DNA of 64,000 nt from Dendrolimus kikuchii (lineage: Eukaryota > Arthropoda > Insecta > Lepidoptera > Lasiocampidae). Position numbers and translations under genes: made by a program. The notes beneath the pieces are model-generated. The model made no database searches. It was not told the origin of the DNA and worked only from the letters and a program-made list of their open reading frames with translations. How positions within the stretch are numbered: position 1 is the stretch's first letter; each line of letters begins with the position of its first letter. The stretch spans positions 2,532,690-2,596,689 of the forward strand of contig CM034403.1 of NCBI GenBank assembly GCA_019925095.2, read 5' to 3'. Positions 44,375-54,529 of this stretch are shown piece by piece.

Positions 44375-44733
44375 CAGCGGCAGCACATTGATAGCACTTT
44401 TACTGTTACAAATGTCCATAGGCGACAGTAACCGCTTTCCATCAGGTGGGCCGTCTGCCTCTCTGCTGAACTCATGCAAGAAAAAAAAATAACAACGAAA
44501 AAGTATTTAAAAAGTCACGCTTTATTAAAAATTGCCAATCTTGAGTTGTGTACCGGGATTAGTAGCCAGGTTCCAATATTCCTTTAGAGAGCGGCAGCAC
44601 ATTCATAGCATCTTTGCTGTTACAAATGTCCATAGGCGATAGTAACCGCTTTCCATCAGGTAGGCCGTCTGCCTCTCTGCTGAACTCATGCAATAAAAAA
44701 AATAACAACGAAAAAGTATTTAAAAAGTCACGC
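44375..44733 (+). repeat. SINE-A 3' end in a 213 bp tandem duplication
   Basis: 44377-44520 and 44590-44733 are two 144 bp copies of GCGGCAGCACATT... to ...AAAAAGTCACGC. Both contain a SINE-A 3' end, its A-tail and identical 3' flank. The second also retains more of SINE-A upstream (44530-44589). Shared flank proves duplication after SINE insertion. Confidence 0.88.
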
Positions 44734-45187
44734 ATGAAACCTTTTTAAAAATTGGAAGTTTCAGAAATTTAATTTCCTTGTTACCAATTGAAAGTCAAAA
44801 ATCAACACGTCTAATTTACGCTTCATGCTGACATTACACGGATCAACCAAATTGATTCAATTTGGTTGAAAGGCCCAGAACTGAAAAGACTCGACGGTAT
44901 TCAATGAGTTTGAATGAATCAGGTGTTATATGGATCACTTTTGATTCAACCAAATTGAAAGGCAAAAATGATCCGTCTAATACCGGCTTAATCACCACAA
45001 ACAACTTGCTAAATTTTAATGAAGAAAACTCAAGAAATATTTTTAAAACAATCCGAAGAAAGAGCATAATGAAAAAGTCTAAAAGCGTGGGAAAACTGTT
45101 AGTTGTCAGAGTGACATTTCAGGTGTTAATTTTTTTTAAATTATGGTTTGGCTACTTAGCAATCGCAAACACGCGTGAACAATCTAT
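44734..45187. other. Spacer with a 13 bp-arm palindrome
   Basis: 44843-44869 is TCAACCAAATTGA, one T, and its complement. TTCAACCAAATTGAAAGG recurs at 44944. An open frame here runs into SINE-A and shows no motifs. Confidence 0.45.
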
Positions 45188-45499
45188 CCGTGCAGGAACG
45201 GAGAAAGAATACAATTTCCTGCGGCCTGGCGGCCTGTCGTAAGAGGCGACTAAACAACCCACAGCCAGGTGGTAGGGTATTTGCTCGACTGGATGGCGAC
45301 CACCCCTGGTCTAGAGTATGCCGCCATAACAACCTTGTGTTGTGTTCCGGCATTAGTGACCAGGTTCCAGTCTCCTTTAAGAGAGCAGCAGCGCATTTGT
45401 AGCACCTTTGGTGTTACAAATGTCCATAGGCGATGGTAACCGCTTTCCATCAAGTGGGCCGTCAGCCTGTCTGCTGAACTCCTGCAATAAAAAAAAAAA
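45188..45499 (+). mobile_element. SINE-A, full length, short TSD
   Basis: CCGTGCAGGAACGG to CTGCAATAAAAAAAAAAA. ATCTAT precedes the 5' end and follows the tail (after AC), a possible 6 bp TSD. Confidence 0.92.
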
Positions 45500-45579
45500 C
45501 ATCTATAATAGTAAAAAATTCTAAACATGCCGTGTCTGTACATGAAAGCTATTTAAAAAAACCAACTGGAATAGACAAT

Positions 45580-46067
45580 ATAAACGACGGAGAACACGTT
45601 GCAACTTTTTTTAGCTTTCTTGTCTGTTTGTTCGGGATTCACGTAAAAACTACTGGATCGATTTCGATCTGATTATCGCTGATCAACAGCTAATTCTTAA
45701 ATTTAAATTCTGCCTTACTTTTTATCCTGGGAAACGCGCGGGAATTTTTCTGGGAATTAATTAAAATGGCCAGATACAAAAAAATAATTCGAAAGTGATT
45801 TTATTACTGATCTATAGAAAATTTAATGTGTAACATGTGTATATGTTATATTTTTTATCCCGGGAATCACGCGGGAACTTTTCCGGGAGCGTTTTGTAAC
45901 GGTTCGGGTGTGTAAAAATTAGCTTATTCCGACACAGATTCCACAAAAAGGAGCTCTCCTTTTTGTGGAATCTGTGTCGTACATTAATTTTAATGCTGAG
46001 GTATTTTGGGTCTCGGGGATCCTGCGGGGATTTCAAGTCAAGCGTGAAGTCGCGGGCATATCCTAGT
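45580..46067 (+). mobile_element. Helitron-like element with a 24 bp-arm hairpin
   Basis: Ends AGCGTGAAGTCGCGGGCATA, TCCTAGT, a Helitron-type 3' end with CTAGT at 46063-46067. Contains a perfect stem at 45930-45979. The 5' boundary is uncertain. Confidence 0.6.
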
Positions 46068-46447
46068 ATTATTAATATTCAATAGTCTCGCATACTAAAG
46101 CATTACCTTGATGAAATAATCCTTTCGTGGTGGTTTTCATGTAGATTCTCCGAAATCAATATCCTGTTGCTTTTTATGTGAACACGTATCTTATTGTATG
46201 AAAATATACAGAGGAAATTCGGTTAGATCATTGACTTCGCTACAAGGAAACCGATATTTACATTATCATTATGAATAATGTTTTCAACATAATTTTCCTC
46301 TTTTATCTTTCACCTGAACTCAATTTTAAGTAGACAAAGTATTTAAAAATAATTGGGGGATGATGCTGCTAACCGCAGATACAAGATTTATTATTAATTT
46401 CGATTTTAGAAACTGCCATTATATATTTAAGTATTACTGAGATTAAA
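46068..46447. other. AT-rich spacer
   Basis: Nothing recognised. Confidence 0.35.
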
Positions 46448-46918
46448 ATATAGTTACAACTCAGATCCCGACAAAAACAAAATCCACCTGCATATCTGAA
46501 ACAAAACACATTTCATTACCTGCCGGCATTTAAACTTATTGTAAGTCTTTTATGATCGTCTTCTTTTGTTTACTTTGTGTTTAAAACTGTGTGATTAGAT
46601 ATAGATATTGTACTATTTTATGGCAGTTTGCGGCCGAGTCATTAGCCAGGTGTGGCGGATTAAGTCGGCTTAGATACGGGGACGTTGCATTTGTGCAGTA
46701 TATAAGGATGACTTGATAGAGGGGAAGGTAGTCGAGTGAGAACTACGAGCGAAGCGAGACATGTGTACTACAATCTGGAATCTAATAAGTGACAGACTGC
46801 GCGTTTTATTGAATTACGACCTTCTGCATTACGTTTGGGGGTCATGTCAGAAGCGTGCTAGTCGCGATCCCCGCTGGCCCAGAGGGCCACAATTCTGACC
46901 ACAGTTCACACAGGTGCA

Positions 46919-47449
46919 GTGCACAATAGGGCGTCCCCCGCAGGCGACGCTCACCGATGCGCCCCCGTCGGTGTGAACTCTCGCGCATGCGGCGAAGGGG
47001 GCCGCCACCCTTCACGCAGCGCCAAACCTGGCGGGTCGAGAGGAGCAGAGTGCCGTATAGGCACGTGGAATGTGAGAGGTGGAATGAAAGATAAGATGGA
47101 CGAAATGATTGATATAATGAATGAGAGAAGCCTGGATGCCTTATGTCTGACAGAGACAAAGCGGAAGGGGTGCGACGTCGATGACCTCCCCGGTGGCATG
47201 CTTGCTCTGTGGTCCGGCGTGGACCTGGACGAGCGTGCAAGTGGGAGGGGTAGGCGTCTTACTCTCATCCCGTTTTGTGTCTGGAGTAAAAGCTTATTGT
47301 CTGGTGAACCCGAAACTTCTCTGGGTCCGCCTAAAACTGGGGATCACGCGAGTTTTTCTGGTCGCAGCTTATGCTCCCGTAAGCTCAGCGGATCCCCAAG
47401 AACTCGAGAAGTTTTGGGAGTCTGTGAGAGAAATTCTGGATCTGGCTGA
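46919..47449 (+). pseudogene. RTE-TATG endonuclease N-terminus
   Basis: The useful part is about 46919-47240: CRIGTWNVRGGMKDKMDEMI, DIMNERSLDALCLTETKRKG. The N of TWN and the E of LTET are the first two catalytic motifs of EEP endonucleases. A frameshift near 47240 moves the rest of the domain into the next frame. The remaining codons to 47449 are out-of-frame read-through. Confidence 0.85.
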
Positions 47450-49256
47450 AGGGAACGAAAGACTAATTATGTGTGGTGATCTTAATGGCTGGGTGGGGAC
47501 CAAACGAGACGGCCTTGACGCTGTCCTTGGACCCTATGGTGACAAGAGAGTGAACGATGCTGGTAGGCCAATCATAGACGTATGCATGGAAAGAAACTTG
47601 CTTGTGTCGAACACCCTATTCCATCATAAGGATATTCACACGTATACATGGAGAATGAATGATCAGAAAAGTATGATTGATCTGATTTTAATTGATAGTC
47701 GCCTCCGAAACACAATAATGGATACAAGAGCCTACAGAGGCCCCACTCTTGAAACGGACCACTACCTGGTGATAAGCCGGTTTGTGGGCCTTTTCAAGAA
47801 GTGGAGACACTGGCGAGTGCGTACCAATTTCGGGGAGCTTGAAAGAATAAAGTGTGAAAAATTGGAAGATGTTAGTGTAAGGAGTATGTATGCGCGCCTA
47901 GTCGAAGAAAGGCTTGCAAAAGCGGCCTTCTCCGACTTAGATGTGGATAATGACTGGAATAGTATGAAAGAAAGTATAGTGGAAAGCGCAAAAGAAGCAT
48001 GTGGATGCGCGAAGAGGCACATAACAACGAAAGGTGATGAATGGTGGGACGCGGATGTTAAATCCAGCGTAGAGAGAAAGAGAAAAGCCTGGCTGGATTA
48101 TGTTGCTTCCTTGCAACAGAATGACAGTATGAAAGAGATGAAGAAAGAAATTTATCGCCTCTGCAAGAATGAAACGAAAGCTTTAGTGAAAGAGAAGAGT
48201 GAAAGAATAAAATTGAAAGAAGAAGAGAAGCTGACGGAGGACTTCGAGGCGAATACCAAACTCTTTTGGAGAGAGGTTAAGAAGTCTCGGGGTTGTTCGT
48301 CAGCTTCCAGAATGGAAAGAATAAAATCTAAAGCAGGGGACGTTCTTGCTAACCCACAAGAGGTATTAGCGCGATGGAGTGAATATTTTAGAGAAATGTA
48401 TGATAATATCCCGAATGCTGGCACCACGACTGAGTCTGTGACCGACTCCGAGGAGTCAGCATCCGAGATCACTTTGGAAGAGATCGAATGGTCGATAAGA
48501 AGTCTGAAAAATGGAAAGGCAGTAGGAATCGATAGTGTGTCTGCTGAGATGATCAAATATGGTGGAACCTGCGTCCGGGACTCTTTCCTGTCCTTATGCA
48601 ACTTGTGCTGGAGAACGGGAAAGGTTCCCAAGGACTGGAGGCGCGCTGTCATCGTGCCCTTGTATAAAGGCAAGAGGTCACGTATGGAGTGCGCCAGATA
48701 CAGGGCCATCAGTTTGATCAGCACAGCATCTAAAGTGTATGCGAAGATTATTGAAAAGAGAATGAGAGTTGTATCCGATGGATTATTGTGGGATGCACAA
48801 GGTGGCTTCAGAAATGGAAGGGGATGTATGGATCAAGTTTTCTCTCTCCGCAATATCGTAGAGAAGCAGCTGGCTATGGGCCGGAAGGTTTTCTGCGGTT
48901 TTGTGAATCTAGAGAAAGCATTTGACAGGGTTGTGCGGAAGGACCTCTGGGACATATTGCCCGGATATGGGATTAATGGATTTGACGTCAATATTGGCGT
49001 CCGCCAGGGCTGCGTGCTGTCGGCTTTGCTGTTCATCCTATATCTGGACGATTGTCTCCAGAGTATAAGATTGATGGATGTTGGGGTGCGGATGAGTGAT
49101 CTAGTTATAAGCACCTTGCTTTATGCGGATGATGCCGTGCTTTTAGCCGAATCGCCATCAGAACTGCAAACACTAGTCACGATGATGAAAGATGACTGTC
49201 AGGCGAGAGGCTTACATTTGAATGCGAAGAAAACAAAGGTTATGTATGGTGTTTGA
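47181..49256 (+). pseudogene. RTE-TATG endonuclease-reverse transcriptase
   Basis: 691 codons; the first ~22 are read-through. Endonuclease: VFLVAAYAPV, GDLNGW (99-104), YTW (155-157), IDLIL (166-170), TDH (192-194). A basic, charged linker (~290-370). RT: LKNGKAVGIDSVSAEM (442-457), ARYRAISLIS (505-514), AQGGFRNGRG (539-548), motif A FVNLEKAFD (574-582), GVRQGCVLS (606-614), motif C YADD (648-651), HLNAKKTKVM (679-688). Two defects are visible: motif A has Asn where the catalytic Asp should be, and only ~8 residues lie between YGING and IGVRQG where ~35 are usual. Confidence 0.92.
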
Positions 49257-49956
49257 AAGAGAAGAAACCAGAACGAATGCAAGGATAATGGTCGATAATG
49301 TTATGCTAGAGCAAGTGAATGAGTTTGTATATCTTGGATGTGCTTTTAGCAGGGATGGAAGGTACACTGCTGATATAGAAAGAAGAGTGAATTTGGGGAA
49401 TAGTGTGAATGGAGCGTTAGGTAAACTTCTAGGCGCTAAGAACCTCAGCCAGAAGGCCCAGCTCACCATACACAACGCGGTGCTGGTACCTACGCTCACG
49501 TATGGATGCGAGAGTTGGGTATGGAAGAGAGAGCATGAAAGTAGAGTAAACGCGGTCGAGATGCGAGCACTGCGCAAAATCTGCGGAGTGACGCTCGCGG
49601 ACCGCGTTCGTAATACCGAAGTAAGAAAGAGAGTTGGTCTGAAAGAGAGTGTCGGGGTGAAGGTAAGGAAAGGAATGCTCCGGTGGTTCGGGCATGTGGA
49701 AAGAATGCATGATGAAAGAATGACTAAACAGATATACAATGCAAAAGTGGATGGATGCAGAAGTCGTGGAAGGCCACGACACACCTTCCATGATCAAATT
49801 GATCGTGTACTAGCAGAAGGTGATGTCAGGAGCCTTAAGAACAGACGAGCTTGCATGACAAGAGTTATGAATGTCAAAGAGGCAAGTGAGGTGTGTAAGA
49901 ATAAGCCTAAATGGCACTCTGTTGTTCGTGCCTACCCCGCAAGGGAACTGGCGTGA
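49222..49956 (+). pseudogene. RTE-TATG post-RT C-terminal region
   Basis: From about residue 10 it reads VFEREETRTNARIMVDNVML, EQVNEFVYLGCAFSRDGRYT, VLVPTLTYGCESWVWKREHE, MLRWFGHVERMHDERMTKQI, RGRPRHTFHDQIDRVLAEGD and ends PARELA stop. It lost phase with the RT by a 4 bp TATG duplication at 49241-49248. The WFGHVERM and GRPRHTFHDQ blocks are the most repeated peptides in this window. Confidence 0.93.
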
Positions 49957-50102
49957 AGTTATGTATGTATGTATGCATTACGTTTGGACTTGTTGTGTTC
50001 GGTTATATTTGTACCTGTGTTATACGTGTTTGTATAGTTCTAATAAACTCTATAATAATTCCAATGGCATTTTAATTCGAGTCCTGCAACTCTTAACAAT
50101 AT

Positions 50103-50469
50103 AATTAATTTAACTTTAAGTTTAAGTTTAAGAAGGGAATCTGTCGGTGCACGATTAACCTGGAGAGATGCACACTGGTCCAGTCGGGATAAAATCATTA
50201 CGCTCGCACCAGTGTGTACGCGCAATACCAACATTTGTTTGTGAGGAACACTCGTAGTCTATGGCCAACCGCCAATAATTGATATTTATTACCGAACGAA
50301 AAACGAACCTTTATACGCGCAACCAAGTTTTTATTATAAAATTGTAAATTAGAAAGAAGAAGAAAGAAAGAAAATAATGTATATTTAGAGTTATTTAAAA
50401 TTATTAAAATATATTTCGAACAAAGTTGCTAGAAGACTTCCTACGCTTCAGAGTCATTAGATTTCTTAG
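50103..50469. other. Unrecognised spacer
   Basis: AAGTTTAAGTTTAAG run near 50118 and CACTGGTCCAGTCGGGAT / CACCAGTGTGTACG pieces (50169-50220) forming a weak inverted pair. No gene. Confidence 0.35.
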
Positions 50470-50579
50470 AGGCCGGCAACGCGTTGGCAACGCCCCTGGC
50501 GTTGCAATTGTAACTGCAACTGTAACCACCATCTATCAAGTGGGCCACCTGCGTGTTTGCCTGCTTCAACGAAAAAAAA
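50470..50579 (+). mobile_element. Second A-tailed SINE/LINE-end type
   Basis: GAGGCCGGCAACGCGTTGGC, GGCGTTGCAATTGTAACTGC, CATCTATCAAGTGGGCCACC and TGCTTCAACGAAAAAAAAAA. The pattern 'GGCCGGCAACGC..GGCGTTGCA..CCATC.AGTGGGCC..A(n)' is a common lepidopteran repeat end, and its last 60 bp resemble the SINE-A 3' end. Confidence 0.65.
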
Positions 50580-50877
50580 AATATCTTGGGCATTACAAGG
50601 TGCCGCAGCCTCATATATTTCGTACAAGCGTACAAATTCAAATATGTACCTACAGTCGTGGTATGAAAAGGTTCGCCAGTTTTCACATTGATTCATTTAA
50701 CGTTCCGCGAGCACATGTTATCTTTTCACACTAAATCACAGAACAGACTTTTCCACAAATAAATATGTTTAATTGTTTGACTATAAAGATTAAAATTGCT
50801 GAGATCAAACTTATTTAATTTTCTATCTTGTCTTAAAAGATTGTTTAGAGATGTAAACCGTTTAACATTTATATTTA
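50580..50877. other. Spacer
   Basis: Nothing recognised. Confidence 0.35.
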
Positions 50878-51182
50878 ACTAGCGACCCCGGAAGACGTCG
50901 TCCTGCTCTGAAAAAATGAAACTCTAGGATCCGATCCCAGCGCCACCTACCGGTTCCAATTGTAGATTTAAACCATCCGGGGACCCACACAAACACTCAA
51001 AAACAAAATCGCTCCAGGTGATTAGGGGGATTCTAGAACCCGATCTCAGCACCACCTACCGGTTCCAACGAGATAAAAAGTATCTTATGTCCGTCTTCTG
51101 GTTCTAAGCTATCTCCTCACCAATTTTTAGCCAAATCGGTATAGCCGTTCTTGAGTTATAAATAGTGTAACTAACACGACTT

Positions 51183-51235
<53 letters not shown>
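50878..51235 (-). mobile_element. Helentron-like element, one minisatellite unit
   Basis: Minus-strand end GGGGTCGCTAGT at 50878-50889. A single GAACCGGTAGGTGG unit pair inside. The 5' end has AAAGTCGTGTTAGTTACAC and a (TA)n run at 51188-51230. Confidence 0.78.
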
Positions 51236-51871
51236 TAAAGGCTTTAATTTTAAGAGTAGTAATTACATCCTCTTTGTTTTTTATTGTTAATCGCAGAGTC
51301 TGTCATTGTCTACATTGCAATTTTCTTTTTTCACATTTCTGTAATATTTTGTAAACGCAACATTTATTAAAATGTTGGCAGTATTGTTTCTTGTACTCGT
51401 GCAAGCGAAAGTCGACTTTAAGGTGACGAACATTTTCATTCCGCGACTGAACAATTAAAAATATGAAACTATTTACATTTTTTTTGGAATTCAATAGCAT
51501 GCTTCAAATAAAATAAAAGTTACACATCAAGGCAATGAAGTCATAACCTAGAACAACTTTGCTGAAAGCTATTTAAAAATAAACCGCCATTGTTATGAAT
51601 TATGAAATTGAATTGTTGCGTCAAAATAAACGTTGCCTCATTTCCCGGCATTGCGGTGATGACGTGCGGATTCACTTACCATGATTGAATCATTAAATGC
51701 AGGGATAGGAACACCTATTGTCTCGTGAAAGTATTTGTTTTTTTATTTTGAATAGGTTCGCGTTTGACTGATATTGCGCGTGATGTCAGGTGGAAATGCA
51801 GTCTAAGGTGGAGCACGCTTACCTAGAACGAAAAACAGACGACGGCAAAGAGTTGCACTCTTCAGCGGTAC
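51236..51871. other. Unrecognised spacer
   Basis: No gene or family; open frames are short and motif-free. Confidence 0.4.
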
Positions 51872-51875
51872 GTAT

Positions 51876-52463
51876 TGTTACGAGTGTGGGACTCGAATTA
51901 AAATGCCGTTGGAATGACTATAGAATTTTTTAGAACTATACAAACACGTATAAAACTAGACACTACTTGTTACAATCTGCACGATCAATATCACGCGGCG
52001 GCTGCCGTGGGATCAAACACTCGCCCGCACGACGGCTAGTGCGACGGACGGCCATAAATTGTATATTATAACTACTAATAAACCAGCATCTATCTAGACA
52101 TCGCTTGTCGAATGTACACGTCTTGCTTGTATCGTAATCGTCGCTCGACTGGCGATCTCTCCGTTCGGGCATTCTTTTATACTCAGCATACAATATGTCA
52201 CGACCGTGTAAACTATGATTTACAAGAATCACACCTGCGCCACTGTCGGCGCTATTCCCATAAAACATAATTCTGCATACCTGCATAATTATGCCTGCGA
52301 ACGGCCATAAACAAGTACAATAACAATAGGTTATTGTATAATTGCAAATTTTAAACACACAGAAAACAAAAGGAGATAATCATAAAACAGTTTCGACGTT
52401 ATTAGTTCAAAAGCCGCGGCAGGTAATACAATACAGGTATTGTATTTGGCCCAACTTATAACA
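51876..52463 (-). mobile_element. Solo LTR with perfect GTAT target duplication
   Basis: 588 bp, TGTTACGAGTGTGGGACTCG... to ...AACTTATAACA, flanked by GTAT at 51872-51875 and 52464-52467. Longer than its relatives through internal insertion and divergence (51980-52090). Confidence 0.85.
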
Positions 52464-52467
52464 GTAT

Positions 52468-52861
52468 GTTAAAAATGGAAGCATACAACATAAGCATTCG
52501 TCCGCCTTGTTCGTATTTCGACCATATTTCGGTGGCGTGAGCTCGTACGTCTCCTTGTCCGGTGGTAAAATAGTGAGGTAGGAATTAATTCATGCAATTC
52601 TGTGGCAGATGGCGTGGTTATATGCTTGTTTGTAATATCATTGTTGAAAAATCCAAACCTCATAGATTTTATCTATGAGGTGATGATTCCTCATAGGTGA
52701 ATCCTCAAAATTTTTATATCAATGGGATCACGTCCATACCTACAAGATGGCAAAAAGTATTCCAACATAATCGCACCTGCATACTTTAGTCAAATGTAAA
52801 TAAACTTTATAAAAAACCTTTTGATGTTTTATATAAAATGCGAATAAACTTTTTCCCCAAC
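52468..52861. other. Spacer with small hairpin
   Basis: CCTCATAGAT TTT ATCTATGAGG at 52659-52681. No gene. Confidence 0.4.
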
Positions 52862-53299
52862 CAATATATAAAATCAATGCCACTTTGCGTTGTAATTTTG
52901 TAACTTGAGAACGACTTTACCGATCTTGATGAAATTTTGTGTGTGTATTTGAGTGGGTCCCGGAATGGTTTAAATCCACAATTGGAACCGGTAGGTGGCG
53001 CTGAGATCAGGTTCTACAAATCTCCTTATCACCGGGAGCGATTTTGGTGATTTTGTTTTTGTGTGTTTGAGTGGGTTCCCGGATGGTTTAGATTCGCAAT
53101 TAGAACCGGTAGGTGGCGCTGAGATCGGGTTCTAGAATCCTCCTAATCACCTGGAGCGATTTTGGTGATTTTGTTTTTGTGTGTTTGAGTGGGTTCCCGG
53201 ATGGTTTAGATTCGCAATTAGAACCGGTAGGTGGCGCTGGGATCGGGTCCTAGATTTTTATTTTTTCAGAGCAGGACAACGTCTGCCGGGGCCGCTAGT
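52862..53299 (+). mobile_element. Helentron-like element with three minisatellite units
   Basis: GTAACTTGAGAACGACTTTA at the start, three GAACCGGTAGGTGGCGCT units, end CAACGTCTGCCGGGGCCG plus CTAGT at 53295-53299. Confidence 0.82.
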
Positions 53300-54007
53300 A
53301 GGTTATAAAACACTGCGATCGTATTCACACGAACTTTCACCACCGTACGTTCCGCAGGTGTGTCGTTACACTAAAGCAAACAAATCGCAGCCATAGCCGG
53401 TTTTATAAGACAAAATAAAACAAAGCTACTTTGTCATGATTACGCACTATTACATATCCAGTTACTGATTTTGGCAACGTCGTAAAGTCCTGGCCATCTG
53501 GTCGAATATAACAAAGGAGAATGCATAATAATGAGTACACTTCTTGTATACATATAAATAAGGTTTCCTCCAATACAGGCAGGTTTCTTCACCTACCCTT
53601 GCCAATGAAAATTGAACCTTACTTATACCAAGATAAAGTCTATACTTGTATGAGATGTTACATAAACTTTTCATACGTGGACGGTATGAATTGTCAACCT
53701 TATCTGAGGAACATATAAAAGTGATTTCGCTTCGAAAGAAATATTTTCTGGTCGTGATACTTGTAAAGAGATTTAGGACTTTATTTCATGGTCTGTAAGA
53801 GTTATTTTAGAATGATGGCAGTAAAGAAAAAGATGCTATTATTTTTTCTCACATTTTCGGATGTGAAGCTTACTTGTTGATTGAAGTGTCCTTATTGGTT
53901 CTGTAATACATTTTTTGATGTTAATAAAATTATTTGGACGATTACAGAAGACATTGCAAAATCTGTTTAATATAATATTTTCTTAAGTTTTCGCGACTTG
54001 TATACAT
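53300..54007. other. ~0.7 kb unrecognised spacer
   Basis: A 66-codon and a 70-codon open frame overlap on opposite strands at 53462-53718 without motifs. Not called as genes. Confidence 0.4.
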
Positions 54008-54500
54008 AATAAAACTACGTTTTAACGGTTTTAAGCGCGGTAATTTTATTTGATTTTGGTTTTTCCGACGTTTCGGCCACTTTTCAGTGGCCGTGATCAC
54101 GGAAGACAAAGATGTCAAGTGTCAACGAGTATTGTTAAAGTTTTATTTAGCCTACCGCCAACCTTTTAATTTTAATTATTTAATTTTAATTTTGTTTATA
54201 GTTATTATTTACTCTATGGGAGCCTAATCTAATTTGCTACCGCTTCGCAACATGTTATGGCTTGAAGAGAAGAAGCGGCGCAAGAAACTCTTCAGCAAAC
54301 ATGCCTAGCTCTAATAATTTTATATTATATTAAAATGGGCGGAAGGAAAAATAAAAGTAATTATCAGTCAAGTTGGTTTGTGTTTTCACTTGACATCGTT
54401 GTCTTCCGTGATCACGGCCACTGAAAAGTGGCCGAAACGTCGGAGAAACCAAAATCTAATAAAATTACCGCGCTTAAAACCGTTAAAACGTAGTTTTATT
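54008..54500. mobile_element. Palindromic element: two 114 bp retroelement 3' ends in inverted orientation
   Basis: Arms 54008-54121 and 54387-54500 are near-perfect inverted copies, each ending AAAACGTAGTTTTATT outward. Each arm carries the hairpin GGCCACTGAAAAGTGGCC followed by GAAACGTCGG, and CCGTGATCACGG before it. The arm sequence occurs alone, truncated and with a 12 bp TSD, at 12614-12688, and degenerate at 62385-62525. The centre (54122-54386) contains CCGCTTCGCAA..GAAGCGGCGCAAGAAACTC. A Penelope-like origin is possible; see findings. Confidence 0.7.
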
Positions 54501-54529
54501 CTGTTTAATCTCTTGATAAACATTATAAT

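Larger units (their letters stand above)
46839..49973 (+). mobile_element. Full-length RTE-TATG LINE (3.1 kb), 14 bp TSD
   Basis: A 3135 bp insertion, flanked by TGCATTACGTTTGG at 46825-46838 and 49974-49987. It starts GGGGTCATGTCAGAAGCGTG, has a ~80-200 bp GC-rich leader, one endonuclease-RT-C-terminal coding region and a TATGTATGTATG tail. Size, single coding region, EEP endonuclease and short-repeat tail fit the RTE superfamily. It is the source-type copy for the truncated family members in this window. Two frameshifts, an RT deletion and a catalytic change make it inactive. Confidence 0.93.
46452..50098 (+). mobile_element. Solo LTR with ATAT TSD, split by full-length RTE-TATG
   Basis: LTR parts 46452-46838 and 49974-50098 join into one ~500 bp LTR. 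ATAT lies at 46448-46451 and 50099-50102. The first base is A instead of T. An AATAAA signal remains at 50042-50047. Confidence 0.88.

Noticed and set aside
44862..45242. 126-codon ORF starting MVERPRTEK
   Set aside because: Starts at a palindrome and runs into the SINE-A copy, so the frame is accidental.
46842..47268. Minus-strand ORFs of 105-132 codons at the LINE 5' end
   Set aside because: GC-rich antisense of the LINE leader and endonuclease start.
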